A stretch of 64,000 nucleotides of DNA from positions 20,011 through 84,010 of the forward strand of contig NZ_NXIF01000038.1 in assembly GCF_002837275.1 (NCBI RefSeq), in the 5' to 3' direction. A model generated the notes under the pieces. It worked only from the letters and a program-made list of their open reading frames with translations. It had not been told where the DNA came from and made no database searches. Positions 27,099-36,360 of this stretch are shown here, in pieces. Made by a program: the position numbers and the translations under genes. Origin of the DNA: Malaciobacter halophilus. GTDB lineage: Bacteria; Campylobacterota; Campylobacteria; Campylobacterales; Arcobacteraceae. Within the stretch, counting starts at the first letter, position 1. The number at the start of each line of letters is the position of its first letter.

Positions 27099-27758
27099 AT
27101 GAAAATATTATTACTTGAAGACGATATGGTTTTAAATGAGATTATTGAAGAGTATTTAATTGAAAATAACTATGATGTGAAAGCAACTACTAATTCACAA
27201 GAGGCTTTAGAGTTAATCTATGATAATCTTTTTGATATTTTACTTTTAGATGTTAATGTACCTTATTTAAATGGATTTTCTTTATTAAAAAAGTTAAGAG
27301 AAAACTCTATTTATGTACCTACGATTTTTATTACATCAAAGAATCAAGCAGATGATATGCAAGAAGGATTTGAGGCAGGTTGTGATGATTATATTAAAAA
27401 ACCTTTTGAGTTAGATGAGCTAAATTTAAGAATTAGAAATCTAAAAAGATTATATAGTATAGATTCCGAATTTGTACAAATTACTTCTACAATTGCTTAT
27501 GATGTTAATAACAGGATTATTCAAAAACAGAAAATAAAATATCAACTTTCAAAAATGGAAGCAAAAGTATTTGAATATCTTTTAAAGAATAAAAATAGAG
27601 CAGTATCCATACAAGAAATAGGTTTAAACAATTGGGTTTATGATGAAGTACCAATTGATACTACAATTAGAACTTATATTAAAAACTTAAGAAAAATTGT
27701 TGGAAAAGATACTATTGAAACTATAAAAAGTATTGGCTATAAATTAAAGACAGCATAA
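27099..27758 (+). CDS. Orphan OmpR-family response regulator
   Basis: This 219-residue regulator has a receiver with phospho-Asp in ILLLDVNVPYLNG and Lys in IKKPFELDEL, and a winged-helix domain ending ETIKSIGYKLK. No kinase gene is adjacent. It is clearly a paralogue of the regulator in the copper block at 34971-35630: both share LLLEDD, LLLDVNVP, GC(D/N)DYIKKPFEL and TLRTYIKNLRKI-like segments. It may respond to the same kinase or to one elsewhere. Confidence 0.9.
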   Translation: MKILLLEDDMVLNEIIEEYLIENNYDVKATTNSQEALELIYDNLFDILLLDVNVPYLNGFSLLKKLRENSIYVPTIFITSKNQADDMQEGFEAGCDDYIKKPFELDELNLRIRNLKRLYSIDSEFVQITSTIAYDVNNRIIQKQKIKYQLSKMEAKVFEYLLKNKNRAVSIQEIGLNNWVYDEVPIDTTIRTYIKNLRKIVGKDTIETIKSIGYKLKTA

Positions 27759-27768
27759 AGCTGTCTTT
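27746..27768. terminator. Convergent hairpin
   Basis: AAAGACAGC / GCTGTCTTT is a 9-bp perfect stem with loop ATAAA, overlapping the stops of the orphan regulator and the convergent small secreted protein. The flanking T-tracts are short, so it is a moderate candidate for bidirectional termination. Confidence 0.55.
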
Positions 27769-27994
27769 ATCCAGAATATTTTGCTGGTTTATTTAAATCC
27801 TCTAATAATCTATCATAATTACTCTTTTTTATACTAGATTGAGAATTTTGTTTTGTAAAAGTTTTATGCATCTTTATACATTGCTCTTTTGTCATTGATT
27901 GTTTCATATTTTGCATATCATGATGATTCATGTTTGAAGCAAAAAGTGCACTTGTAAATAAAGATACTCCTAAAATTGTAAGTTTTTTCATCAT
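27767..27994 (-). CDS. Small secreted Met/His-containing protein of the copper block
   Basis: This 75-residue protein has a signal peptide (MMKKLTILGVSLFTSALFAS) and a short mature part starting NMNHHDMQNMKQSMT, rich in Met and His, then a Lys/Asn-rich helix. The composition suggests weak copper binding in the periplasm, like small helper proteins of copper efflux systems, but I recognise no named family. AAAGGA lies just upstream of the ATG. It is downstream of cusA on the same strand, although a terminator lies between, so it is probably transcribed separately. Confidence 0.6.
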   Translation of the reverse strand: MMKKLTILGVSLFTSALFASNMNHHDMQNMKQSMTKEQCIKMHKTFTKQNSQSSIKKSNYDRLLEDLNKPAKYSG

Positions 27995-28057
27995 ACATCC
28001 TTTTTCTTGATTTGTAGTATGATTTTAGTAGTTTAATATGGAAAAAATATGGAAAAT

Positions 28058-28085
28058 AAAAAGTCTTCATAAAAGAAGACTTTTT
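28058..28085 (-). terminator. Terminator of the Cus-type efflux operon
   Basis: An 11-bp perfect stem (AAAAAGTCTTC / GAAGACTTTTT) with loop ATAAAA overlaps the cusA stop. The left arm, read on the minus strand, supplies the U-tract. Confidence 0.75.
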
Positions 28086-31000
28086 AATGAGAAATATGAG
28101 TTTCTAAGATTTTATCAGTTCTTTTTAAAGCTAATATATAAAAAATAGCAGGAATAATTATAAGTGTTAAAAAGGCAGAAGAAACCATTCCTCCAATCAT
28201 AGGAGCAGCAATTCTTTGCATTACTTCACTTCCTACTCCATTTATATACATAATAGGAATAAGACCTCCTAAGATAGCAAATAAAGTCATAAGTTTTGGT
28301 CTTAGTCTTAAAACGGCACCTTTAAAAACTGCATGGAAAATATGTTCTTTAGTAAATTGACATCCTTTTTGTTTTAATTCAATCATTGCTTCATGCAAAT
28401 ATACAAGCATAACTATTGAAGTTTCTGCTGCAACACCAAGAAGAGCAAGAAAACCTACAATAACTGCAATTGAAATATTAAAGTTTAAATATTCAAGATA
28501 AAAAATACCACCTGTTAGTGCAAAAGGAAGAGTAAAGAAAATAATAAATGTATATGTTACATTTTTTAGTGCAAAATAGATTAATATAAATATAATCATT
28601 AATGTTAAAGGAATAATATATGTAAGTTTTTGCATAGCTGATTCTAAATATTCACTTTGTCCTGCCCACTCAAAATAGTAACCAGTTGGTAACTGTATAT
28701 CTTTTAAAATTTCTTTAGCACTGTCTTTATACTCTTTTGCACTAACTCCACTTTTAGGAGTAATATAGATAAAGTTTACATTTAATGCCTTTTCTGATTT
28801 TATAACAGAAGGACCTTCTTCATACTTTAAATTAGCAAATAGTTTTAAAGGCTGGAAACCTAATTTTGTTTTTATTTGAAGATTTTGTAAACTTGTAATA
28901 TCTTCTCTTTGTGTAGTTTCATATCTTAAACTAATAGGGTATCTTTCTAAACCTTTATAAAAAGTAGATACTTGTGTTCCTGAAACTCCTAAAGATATTG
29001 TATTTAAAACATCATCTTTAGTAATAGAGTATCTTGAAAGCATTTTATCATCAATATCAATATTTAAATAGTATCCAGAGTTTATTTTATCAGATGATAC
29101 TGCAAGAGTTTTATCATAGTTTTTTAATTTTTGTTCTATCTTAAGTGCATAGTTTTCTAAAGTTTCATGGTCATTTCCATATAGTTTTATTCCAAGAGGA
29201 GTTCTAATACCAGTTAAAAGCATATCTATTCTTCCTCTAATAGGATAAGTCCAAGAGTTAATAAGTCCTGCAACTCTTAGTTTTTCATCCATTTCTTGCA
29301 TAAGTTTTTTGTATGTCATACCTTCTCTCCACTTCTCTTGAGGTTTAAAAGTAACAATTGTTTCAATCATTGCAAGTGGTGCAGGGTCTGTTGCTGTATT
29401 AGCTCTTCCTGCTTTTCCAAATACTGTATCAACTTCTGGAAAAGATTTTAGAATTTTATCTGTTTTTTGAGTTAACTCTTTTGACAAATCAACACCTAAA
29501 CCATAAGGAGTTACAGGCATATACATAAAAGTTTGTTCATTCATCATAGGCATAAACTCCCAGTTTTGTTTTTTATAAACTGGATATGCTAAGATTATAG
29601 TTCCTAAAAATAAGGCTACAATTAAATATCTAAATCGTAAAGATAGTTTTAATAGTGGTGAATAAAGTTTTACAAAAAATCTATTTAAAAGATTTTTATC
29701 TTCACTTAAAATTTTACCTTTAATAAAAAATATCATTAAAATAGGAACAATAGTTATTGATAAAATAGCTCCACTAATCATAGCAAATGTTTTTGTAAAG
29801 GCAAGGGGAGTAAAAAGTCTTCCTTCTTGTCCTGTTAAAGCAAAGATTGGTAAGAAAGATACAACAACCAAAATCAAAGCAAAAAATATTGGACGTCCTA
29901 CTTGTTTTGCAGATTTTATAATTATTTCAACTCTTTGTTTATTTGAAATATCTTGATTCTTTTGTAAATGTTTATGGGCATTTTCTACCATTACAATTGT
30001 TGCATCAACCATAGCTCCAATTGCGATTGCAATACCACCTAAACTCATGATATTTGAACCCATTCCAAATATTTTCATAAATAAAAAAGTTAAAAGAACA
30101 GTAATTGGAAGAGTAAGAATAATAATTAGTGCTGACCTTACATGAAATAAAAATAGTGCTGTAACAACCATTACTATAATAGACTCTTCTATTAATGTAG
30201 ATTTTAAAGTATCAATGGCTTTATCAATTAATGAGCTTCTATCATATGTTTCAACTACTTCAACTCCATTAACCTTTAAACTTTCTAGTTTCTTTTTTAC
30301 ATTTTTGATTACTTTATAAGGATTTTCTCCATATCTAACAATTACAATCCCTCCAACAGTTTCTCCTTGGCCATTTAAATCTGCCATTCCTCTTCTGTTT
30401 GTTGAGGTTATATTTACATTTGCAATATCTTTAATCTTTAAAGGAATATTATTTTGAGTTTTTATAGTAATATTTTCAATATCATAAATACTTTGTAAAT
30501 AACCTCTTGCTGTAATAATATGTTCATAACCATTTTCTAAAATTATTCTTCCACCCTTATCATTATTACTCTTTTCAAGGGCTTTTTTTATCTCATCAAT
30601 ACCAATATTGTATTGCACCATTTTGTTTTGATTTAAAGTAATTTCGTAGTTTTTTATAAATCCACCAATTGATGCAATTTCACTAACTCCATCTACTCCT
30701 AAAAGAGCATATTTATAATAGTAATCTTGTAAAGTTCGTAACTCATCTAAACTTTTTGTATCTGATTTAAGTGCATACTCATAAGCCCAGCCAACTCCAG
30801 TAGCATCAGGCCCAATAGTAATTTTTGCATTTGAAGGAAATTCACCTTGAAGTTGAGATAGTTGCTCTAATATTCTATTTCTTGATTCATAAAGGTCTGT
30901 ATTATCCTTAAAGATAATATAAATTAATGCATTAGAAAAAGAACTCATAGCTCTTACTGTTTCAATATTTGGTAAACTCATCAAGTTTGATATAAGAGGA

Positions 31001-31200
31001 TATGAAACTTGTTCTTCAATGGTTTTAGGACTTTGTCCTGCCCATTTAACCTGTACAATCACTTGTGGAGGAGATAAGTCAGGTAAAGCATCTAAACTAG
31101 TATTTTTAACAGCCCAAAAAGAACCTAAAGTTAATACTATAATAGAAAAAAGAACTAAAAATTTGTTTTTTATACTATAAGATATTATATTCTCAACCAT
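28084..31200 (-). CDS. cusA: CusA-type heavy-metal RND efflux pump
   Basis: This 1038-residue inner-membrane RND protein belongs to the HME group. The proton-relay Asp is in GAMVDATIVMVENAHK (TM4). Methionines corresponding to the CusA copper/silver triad appear in FMYMPVTP, PLAMIETIV and RIDMLLTGIRTPLGIK, which favours Cu(I)/Ag(I) over divalent metals. It forms a tripartite pump with the two genes upstream (adaptor and outer-membrane channel). The gap to the adaptor gene is 10 bp, and a strong terminator follows. Confidence 0.9.
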   Translation of the reverse strand: MVENIISYSIKNKFLVLFSIIVLTLGSFWAVKNTSLDALPDLSPPQVIVQVKWAGQSPKTIEEQVSYPLISNLMSLPNIETVRAMSSFSNALIYIIFKDNTDLYESRNRILEQLSQLQGEFPSNAKITIGPDATGVGWAYEYALKSDTKSLDELRTLQDYYYKYALLGVDGVSEIASIGGFIKNYEITLNQNKMVQYNIGIDEIKKALEKSNNDKGGRIILENGYEHIITARGYLQSIYDIENITIKTQNNIPLKIKDIANVNITSTNRRGMADLNGQGETVGGIVIVRYGENPYKVIKNVKKKLESLKVNGVEVVETYDRSSLIDKAIDTLKSTLIEESIIVMVVTALFLFHVRSALIIILTLPITVLLTFLFMKIFGMGSNIMSLGGIAIAIGAMVDATIVMVENAHKHLQKNQDISNKQRVEIIIKSAKQVGRPIFFALILVVVSFLPIFALTGQEGRLFTPLAFTKTFAMISGAILSITIVPILMIFFIKGKILSEDKNLLNRFFVKLYSPLLKLSLRFRYLIVALFLGTIILAYPVYKKQNWEFMPMMNEQTFMYMPVTPYGLGVDLSKELTQKTDKILKSFPEVDTVFGKAGRANTATDPAPLAMIETIVTFKPQEKWREGMTYKKLMQEMDEKLRVAGLINSWTYPIRGRIDMLLTGIRTPLGIKLYGNDHETLENYALKIEQKLKNYDKTLAVSSDKINSGYYLNIDIDDKMLSRYSITKDDVLNTISLGVSGTQVSTFYKGLERYPISLRYETTQREDITSLQNLQIKTKLGFQPLKLFANLKYEEGPSVIKSEKALNVNFIYITPKSGVSAKEYKDSAKEILKDIQLPTGYYFEWAGQSEYLESAMQKLTYIIPLTLMIIFILIYFALKNVTYTFIIFFTLPFALTGGIFYLEYLNFNISIAVIVGFLALLGVAAETSIVMLVYLHEAMIELKQKGCQFTKEHIFHAVFKGAVLRLRPKLMTLFAILGGLIPIMYINGVGSEVMQRIAAPMIGGMVSSAFLTLIIIPAIFYILALKRTDKILETHISH

Positions 31201-31210
31201 AACTTATTTC

Positions 31211-32212
31211 CTACCAATCTTCATCATTGTCTTCATAAAGACCATTTGTAACTGCATCACTATCAAGTAAAAATAGTGAATTATTTATTACTTTTTGTCC
31301 CTGTTTTAGACCACTTAGAATTTGATATTTATTTGATGAAACTCTTTTTACTTCAACCTCTATTGGTTCAAACTCACTTTTTGAAATTGGTTCAAAAACA
31401 TAATATTTATTTGCTTTATTTAATACTGCTGTTTTAGGCAGAGTTAGCATACTGCTATTTGCAATTTCTACTTTTACTTTTGCAAACATATTTGGATAAA
31501 TCTTTTTGTCTTTATTATCTACAGTCATTCGTATATCAACAGTTTTACTTTTTGAATCAATATTTGGGTAAATAAAATCAATTTTTGAGTCAATAGGCTG
31601 CTTTAATCCATCAAAAAATATTTTTGTTCTTTGACCTACTTTTATATCTTTTAAATCACTTTCATAAATTTTTGCAACTACCCAAAGCTTATCTATATTT
31701 GCAAGTTGTAAAAGAAGATTCCCTTTTTTTGCAAAAGATTTATAGTTTATATTTTTTTGTAAAACAATAGCATTTGTAGGAGAGTAAAAAGTAACGTCTT
31801 TAAACTCATTTTTTAAGTTTTTAAGCTTATTAATCTCTTTTTTATTTATAGCTAAAACTTCCAGTTTATCAAGGGTACTTTTGTATAGTTGTTTATCTAA
31901 ACTTTTTGCAACTTTTAACTCTTTTGTAATATTATAAATATCATCAGAATAGATAGAAAATAGAGCTTGACCTTTTTTTACATCCATATATAACCTATTT
32001 GCATTTAGTTTTGTAATATATCCATCAAACCTAGTTACAATATCAATTACTTTATCTTCGATAATTAAACTATTTGCATAAAACTCTTTTGTAAAAGATA
32101 TATTCTCTTTTTTTACGGTTGTTATTTTTTTATTAAAAAGTTGTTCCACTTCAATTATTTTTGCATTTGCTAAAGTTAATCCAACTAAGCATATAGTAAG
32201 TAGCTTTTTCAT
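31211..32212 (-). CDS. CusB-type periplasmic adaptor of the metal efflux pump
   Basis: The 333-residue membrane-fusion protein has a signal peptide (MKKLLTICLVGLTLANA), a barrel/lipoyl part (DGYITKLNANRLYMDVKKGQALFSIYS), a short helical hairpin (about 95-135) and a second lipoyl half. It joins the RND pump to the outer-membrane channel. It is shorter than E. coli CusB and lacks the Met-rich N-terminal extension, so copper transfer may rely on other periplasmic proteins encoded in this block. It abuts the channel gene. Confidence 0.82.
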   Translation of the reverse strand: MKKLLTICLVGLTLANAKIIEVEQLFNKKITTVKKENISFTKEFYANSLIIEDKVIDIVTRFDGYITKLNANRLYMDVKKGQALFSIYSDDIYNITKELKVAKSLDKQLYKSTLDKLEVLAINKKEINKLKNLKNEFKDVTFYSPTNAIVLQKNINYKSFAKKGNLLLQLANIDKLWVVAKIYESDLKDIKVGQRTKIFFDGLKQPIDSKIDFIYPNIDSKSKTVDIRMTVDNKDKKIYPNMFAKVKVEIANSSMLTLPKTAVLNKANKYYVFEPISKSEFEPIEVEVKRVSSNKYQILSGLKQGQKVINNSLFLLDSDAVTNGLYEDNDEDW

Positions 32213-33397
32213 CTATTTCCCTTCATAATATATTGCTTTTGCTAAAGCAGTAAAGTATTTTGTTTTTTCATCTAGTGCTGCAATTTTCAAACTAATAGTT
32301 TTATTTAGATTTTGAATTATTTTTGTTGTATTGTTTTTAAATCTATTATCAATATTTAAACTCTTTTCAATAGCTTTTTGTAGCAAAACAATATCTTTTG
32401 TGATTAATTCATGATTTATATAACTATTATCTAGCTCTTTTTGTAATATTTTGTTTGTAATGATAAAGTTTTGTTTTAAAGTTTGTAAATCATCTTTTGT
32501 TTTTAAATATTGAAGTTGTGCTTTTTTAACTTTTATATTTTCTGTATTATAAATAGATAAAGGAATAGAAACAGAAATATTTACATAATCTTGATACTCT
32601 GTTCTATTTGCATAAGTTGCATTTAGTTTAATATCAGAAGTTTTTGAGGCTTCTTCAAATGCTTCTTGTTGTTTATTTAACTTTAGTTGTTGTTGCAAAG
32701 CCTTTATTTTAGGATGATTATTTGCTTTTAATTTAAGATATTTTTTATTAATTGTTGTATCTATATCAATATGATTTATATTTTTATATGTTATTTCTTC
32801 TAAATTTAGTTTAAGTGTTTGAAGGTTTGTATCTAAATTATTTAATACAATATCAAAATTCTTTGTTGCAATTTTTGTATCAAATAGAGATTTAACATCT
32901 ATTTTAGAGGTTTGATACTTATAATTTTGTAATTTTTCAATCTTTTTTAGATTACTCTTTTGTTTTAATATAAAATCTCTTTTTTCTTTTAAGATAGCTA
33001 TTTTATAAGCAAGTTCATAAATTTTTGATTTTAATAATAGTTTTTTATCCTCTAAACTAAGAGCTAAAATAGTTTTATTTGTAATTTGAATTGATTCATT
33101 AATCTCTAGTTTATCAGTTATAGGAATAGCCTGAGTTATTCCTATTGACTGTGCTTGCATTGGTTCTAAATTTCTTTTATCATAGTTTTCATTTGTATGA
33201 ATACCTGTTAAACCTAAAGATAGAGTTGGATTTGTGTATTTTGTTGCAAGCATAATATTCTCATTTGCAATCAAAATAGACTTTTCTATACTTTTAAGTT
33301 CACTGTTTTTTAATATGGCACTATTTATTAAAGTATCAATACTAGTTGCGGTTAAACTTGATATAAAAAGAGTGATTACAAATAGAGACTTTTTCAT
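32213..33397 (-). CDS. TolC/CusC-type outer-membrane efflux protein
   Basis: This 394-residue protein has a signal peptide (MKKSLFVITLFISSLTATS) and the two long helical repeats of the OEP family (NPTLSLGLTGIHTNENYDK; SDIKLNATYANRTEYQDYVN). No lipobox is seen, unlike E. coli CusC. It provides the exit duct of the tripartite pump. Its start overlaps the stop of the FixH/YtkA-like gene by one base, so translation is coupled. Confidence 0.8.
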   Translation of the reverse strand: MKKSLFVITLFISSLTATSIDTLINSAILKNSELKSIEKSILIANENIMLATKYTNPTLSLGLTGIHTNENYDKRNLEPMQAQSIGITQAIPITDKLEINESIQITNKTILALSLEDKKLLLKSKIYELAYKIAILKEKRDFILKQKSNLKKIEKLQNYKYQTSKIDVKSLFDTKIATKNFDIVLNNLDTNLQTLKLNLEEITYKNINHIDIDTTINKKYLKLKANNHPKIKALQQQLKLNKQQEAFEEASKTSDIKLNATYANRTEYQDYVNISVSIPLSIYNTENIKVKKAQLQYLKTKDDLQTLKQNFIITNKILQKELDNSYINHELITKDIVLLQKAIEKSLNIDNRFKNNTTKIIQNLNKTISLKIAALDEKTKYFTALAKAIYYEGK

Positions 33398-33780
33398 TAT
33401 AAGTTCACACTTCCTCTTAATTTGTGAACTTTTCCATCACTTGTTTTAAATTTTAATTGATATTGCCATGTTCCACCCATAGAGAAATTAATATCAATTT
33501 TATATTTGTCTTTTACAAGTTTAGCCTTGTCTTTAAACTCCATATATGGCATACCTGGCATCTCTGGCATATAAAATTTTGCTTTTGCCTTTGCATTTGT
33601 AACTACCTTACCATCTTTAAAAATTTGGATATATAAGCTATTATTTCCAACAACTAATGATTTTTCTGATGTAAGTTTTACCTCATAACCATTTTTATTT
33701 CCAGATTGTGAAAGTGAGGATGCACTTGCAATACCAAATGCTAAGATTAGAATAGAAAAAAGTTTTAAAAAACTTTTCAT
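33397..33780 (-). CDS. Secreted FixH/YtkA-like protein of the copper efflux operon
   Basis: The 127-residue protein has a signal peptide (MKSFLKLFSILILAFGIASA) and a beta-sandwich pattern of the FixH/YtkA-like type: SLYIQIFKDGKVVTNAKAKAKFYMPEMPGMPYM ends in a Met-rich loop, then YKIDINFSMGGTWQYQLKF. The MPEMPGMPYM loop could bind Cu(I). It is the first structural gene of the efflux part of the operon, 40 bp after the kinase gene. Its RBS lies inside a 12-bp hairpin. Confidence 0.75.
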   Translation of the reverse strand: MKSFLKLFSILILAFGIASASSLSQSGNKNGYEVKLTSEKSLVVGNNSLYIQIFKDGKVVTNAKAKAKFYMPEMPGMPYMEFKDKAKLVKDKYKIDINFSMGGTWQYQLKFKTSDGKVHKLRGSVNL

Positions 33781-33814
33781 AAGAACTCCTTTTTGTTATT
33801 TTAAAGGAATTCTT
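33781..33814 (-). promoter_or_regulatory. RBS-sequestering hairpin before the FixH/YtkA-like gene
   Basis: On the minus-strand transcript AAGAAUUCCUUU pairs with AAAGGAGUUCUU (12 pairs, one of them U-G) around a 10-nt loop. The second arm contains the Shine-Dalgarno AAAGGAG and ends directly at the start codon. Because no U-tract follows, it is better read as translational control or an mRNA-processing site than as a terminator. Confidence 0.5.
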
Positions 33815-33820
33815 ACATTT

Positions 33821-35026
33821 TTATTGTGCAGTTAACGTGGAATTTAGTGTCAAAGTAAAAGTTGTTCCAACATTTTGTGTAGAATCAACATCAACATCAA
33901 TATTATACTCTTTACATATTGTATATACTATATTTAAACCTATTCCAAACCCCCCTTGAACATCATTTGCTCTATAGAATCTTTTGAAAATATCTTTTAA
34001 ATTCTTTTTATCAATTCCTATTCCACTGTCTTTAACTATAAGTTTATTATTTTTTAAAATAATTGTCACATTTCCATCAATTTTATTATACTTTATTGCA
34101 TTTGATATAAGATTGTTACTTAATCTAATGAAGCTCTCTTTATCTATATAAAAAGTAGTAGGTTCAATTTGTGTGATTATCTCTATTCTTTTTTTAGAAG
34201 CTAAGGCTTTAAAGTATTCAATTTGTTCATTTAAAATCTCATCAATTTTTAAAATTTTTGGCGACTCTTTTTTCTTATCTTCTAAGAAAAGATAGATTAA
34301 GTCTTTATATATTTCTGATATTCTTTTTGCACTTAGATTTATTCTTTGAAGATTTTTTTCACTAAGTGATGAACCTTTGCTTGTACACATTAAAATAGCT
34401 GTAATTGGTGTATTTAGTTCATGTGTTGTATCTTTTATAAAGTTATTTAACTTAAGTCTTTCATTTGTAATAGGTTTGATAAACATTTTTGCTAAATAAA
34501 ACCCAGTTACAAATAAAAATGCAAAGATTAACAAAAAGGAGATAAAAATTTTCTCTTTTAATTGAAGTATCTTTTTATAAAAAATATTCTCTTTTATAAC
34601 TACATAATTAACCCCTAGATGTCCTAATGCAGAATCATCAATAAGAATAAAACTATTTTTATATTGCTTTATCTTTTTTGTAAAATCTATATCATCTTCA
34701 ATATTACCTACAAGTCTTTTAAATTTGTGATTATATAATGCAAAATCAAAATCAATATTTTTTCTAATTTTTTCAGGATTGATTTTTTGGTTTGTCATAT
34801 GTGCATATATTATAGTTGAAGAGATTTTAGATGCAACACTTTTCATATTTGATGTAATCAAATCATAATATAAGTTTGATTCAACTTTGTAAAAAAGCCA
34901 TGCAATAATTGTAAGTAAAATAAATGATGAGCCAAGATATAGGCTTAGAAATCTAACTAATGCAGATTTTTCACTTCTTGTTAAAACTATAACCAACTCC
35001 TTTTCTTGTTTGAATATACTCATCAC
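33821..35026 (-). CDS. CusS-like sensor histidine kinase
   Basis: This 401-residue membrane kinase has two membrane segments (about 26-47 and 155-178) around a periplasmic loop of about 105 residues, then the H box DTTHELNTPITAI (about 200), the N box NNLISNAIKYNK, and the G boxes DSGIGIDKK and GFGIGLNIV. It overlaps the response regulator gene by 56 bases if the ATG pair at 35026 is used; no better start is visible. Placed between its regulator and the Cus-type genes, it most probably senses periplasmic copper or silver. Confidence 0.88.
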   Translation of the reverse strand: MMSIFKQEKELVIVLTRSEKSALVRFLSLYLGSSFILLTIIAWLFYKVESNLYYDLITSNMKSVASKISSTIIYAHMTNQKINPEKIRKNIDFDFALYNHKFKRLVGNIEDDIDFTKKIKQYKNSFILIDDSALGHLGVNYVVIKENIFYKKILQLKEKIFISFLLIFAFLFVTGFYLAKMFIKPITNERLKLNNFIKDTTHELNTPITAILMCTSKGSSLSEKNLQRINLSAKRISEIYKDLIYLFLEDKKKESPKILKIDEILNEQIEYFKALASKKRIEIITQIEPTTFYIDKESFIRLSNNLISNAIKYNKIDGNVTIILKNNKLIVKDSGIGIDKKNLKDIFKRFYRANDVQGGFGIGLNIVYTICKEYNIDVDVDSTQNVGTTFTLTLNSTLTAQ

Positions 35027-35630
35027 TTAAGATTTTTCGTAAATTCTTTATATAAGTTCTAAGAGTTGAAGAACTTGGAGTCTCTTCATATCCCCAAACA
35101 TTTGATATAAGTTCATCATGGCTTACAATTTTATTTGCATTGTTTATTAAGTATATTAAGATTTTTGATTCTTTTTGTGGTAAATGATGAATAATCCCAT
35201 CGTTATTAAGTATTAAATCTTTTGTGTCAAAGGTAATATTTTCATCAATTATTAAACTATTTGCATCAATATTAAAAGTTTTTTTAATATTTTCAATTCT
35301 TAATCCTAACTCTTCAAGCTCAAAAGGTTTTTTAATATAATCATTACAACCTACATCAAAACCTTTTTTTAAATCATCAATTTGATTTAGCGAAGTAATA
35401 AATATAGAAGGTGTTGTAATACCCTCTTGTCTTAATCTTTTTAAAATTTCAAAGCCATTTATATTTGGAACATTTACATCTAAAAGTAATAAATCATAAA
35501 TATTTGAAAATAGATTACTTAAAGCATCTTCTCCATCATAGGTTGAAGTTACTGTAAACTCTTTAGTTTCAAGATATTCTGTGATAATTTCATTTAAAAT
35601 AAGGTCATCTTCTAATAATAGTATATTCAT
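34971..35630 (-). CDS. OmpR-family response regulator of the copper block (CusR-like)
   Basis: The 219-residue regulator has its phospho-Asp in LLLLDVNVPNINGF, Lys in IKKPFELEEL and a winged helix ending RKGVGYSFNKK. It is the first gene of the leftward run RR-HK-FixH/YtkA-cusCBA. The region upstream is shared with the rightward yceI-MNIO run and contains a TACACA repeat with 11-bp spacing, so one regulator could switch both arms. Confidence 0.92.
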   Translation of the reverse strand: MNILLLEDDLILNEIITEYLETKEFTVTSTYDGEDALSNLFSNIYDLLLLDVNVPNINGFEILKRLRQEGITTPSIFITSLNQIDDLKKGFDVGCNDYIKKPFELEELGLRIENIKKTFNIDANSLIIDENITFDTKDLILNNDGIIHHLPQKESKILIYLINNANKIVSHDELISNVWGYEETPSSSTLRTYIKNLRKILSDEYIQTRKGVGYSFNKK

Positions 35631-35681
35631 AATTAATCCTAAAAGTTAAGGCAAGTATAACATAATTATAAATAAGATTTC

Positions 35682-35713
35682 TACACAAACAGTACACATA
35701 AGTATCTTATAAT
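35682..35713. promoter_or_regulatory. 11-bp-spaced repeat in the shared copper promoter region
   Basis: TACACA occurs at 35682-35687 and 35693-35698, 11 bp apart. TATAAT at 35708-35713 begins 15 bp after the start of the second repeat and drives yceI rightward. A TATACT-like box at 35654-35659 on the minus strand could serve the regulator operon, with the same repeats about 28 bp upstream of it. Confidence 0.55.
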
Positions 35714-35749
35714 GTTTTTATAAGAAAAATGACACGAGAAGGAGATATT

Positions 35750-36331
35750 ATGAAGTTCACATCTAAGGTTTTAGCAGGATTGTTAATGCTAGTAGGTTTA
35801 TTAAGTGCATCGCCACATGCAATTGATAAAGCACATTCAGAAGTAGGGTTTTCAGTTAAGCACCTTATGATTACAAATGTAAAAGGTGAGTTTAAAGAGT
35901 TTGATGCAAAAGTAGATTTTGATTATAAAACTAAAGTGTTTAAATCTTTAGAAGCGACAATTAAAACAAAATCAATAGATACAGGTATTGAAAAAAGAGA
36001 TAATCATTTAAGAAGTGCAGATTTCTTTTTAGCACAAAAATATCCAGAACTTAAGTTTGTAATGAAATCATATGCTAAAAAAAGTGATGATGAAGGTATC
36101 ATGATTGGTGATTTAACAATAAGAGGTGTTACAAGAGAAGTAAAATTAGAAGTTGAGATTGGTGGAACAATAAAAGACTTAGAGGGTAATAATAGAGTTG
36201 GTTTCTCACTTGAAGGGGAAATTGATAGAACAAAATATGGACTTAAATGGAATAAAGCCTTAGAGTTTGGTGGAATTGCAGTAAGTGAAGAAGTAGATAT
36301 TGAAGTTCAAGTTCAAGCAGTAGAACTTTAA
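35750..36331 (+). CDS. YceI-family periplasmic protein
   Basis: From ATG 35750, preceded by AGAAGGAG, the protein is 193 residues with signal peptide MKFTSKVLAGLLMLVGLLSAS; an in-frame upstream start seven codons earlier lacks an RBS. Family marks are HAIDKAHSEVGFSVKHLMITNVKGEF and NHLRSADFF. YceI proteins are lipocalin-like carriers of isoprenoid-type lipids such as quinones, and are often induced by metal or acid stress. It leads the operon containing the Cys-rich peptide and MNIO enzyme and is divergent from the copper two-component genes. Confidence 0.88.
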   Translation: MKFTSKVLAGLLMLVGLLSASPHAIDKAHSEVGFSVKHLMITNVKGEFKEFDAKVDFDYKTKVFKSLEATIKTKSIDTGIEKRDNHLRSADFFLAQKYPELKFVMKSYAKKSDDEGIMIGDLTIRGVTREVKLEVEIGGTIKDLEGNNRVGFSLEGEIDRTKYGLKWNKALEFGGIAVSEEVDIEVQVQAVEL

Positions 36332-36360
36332 TTTTAAAATTATAAAAATCAAAAGGGTTC

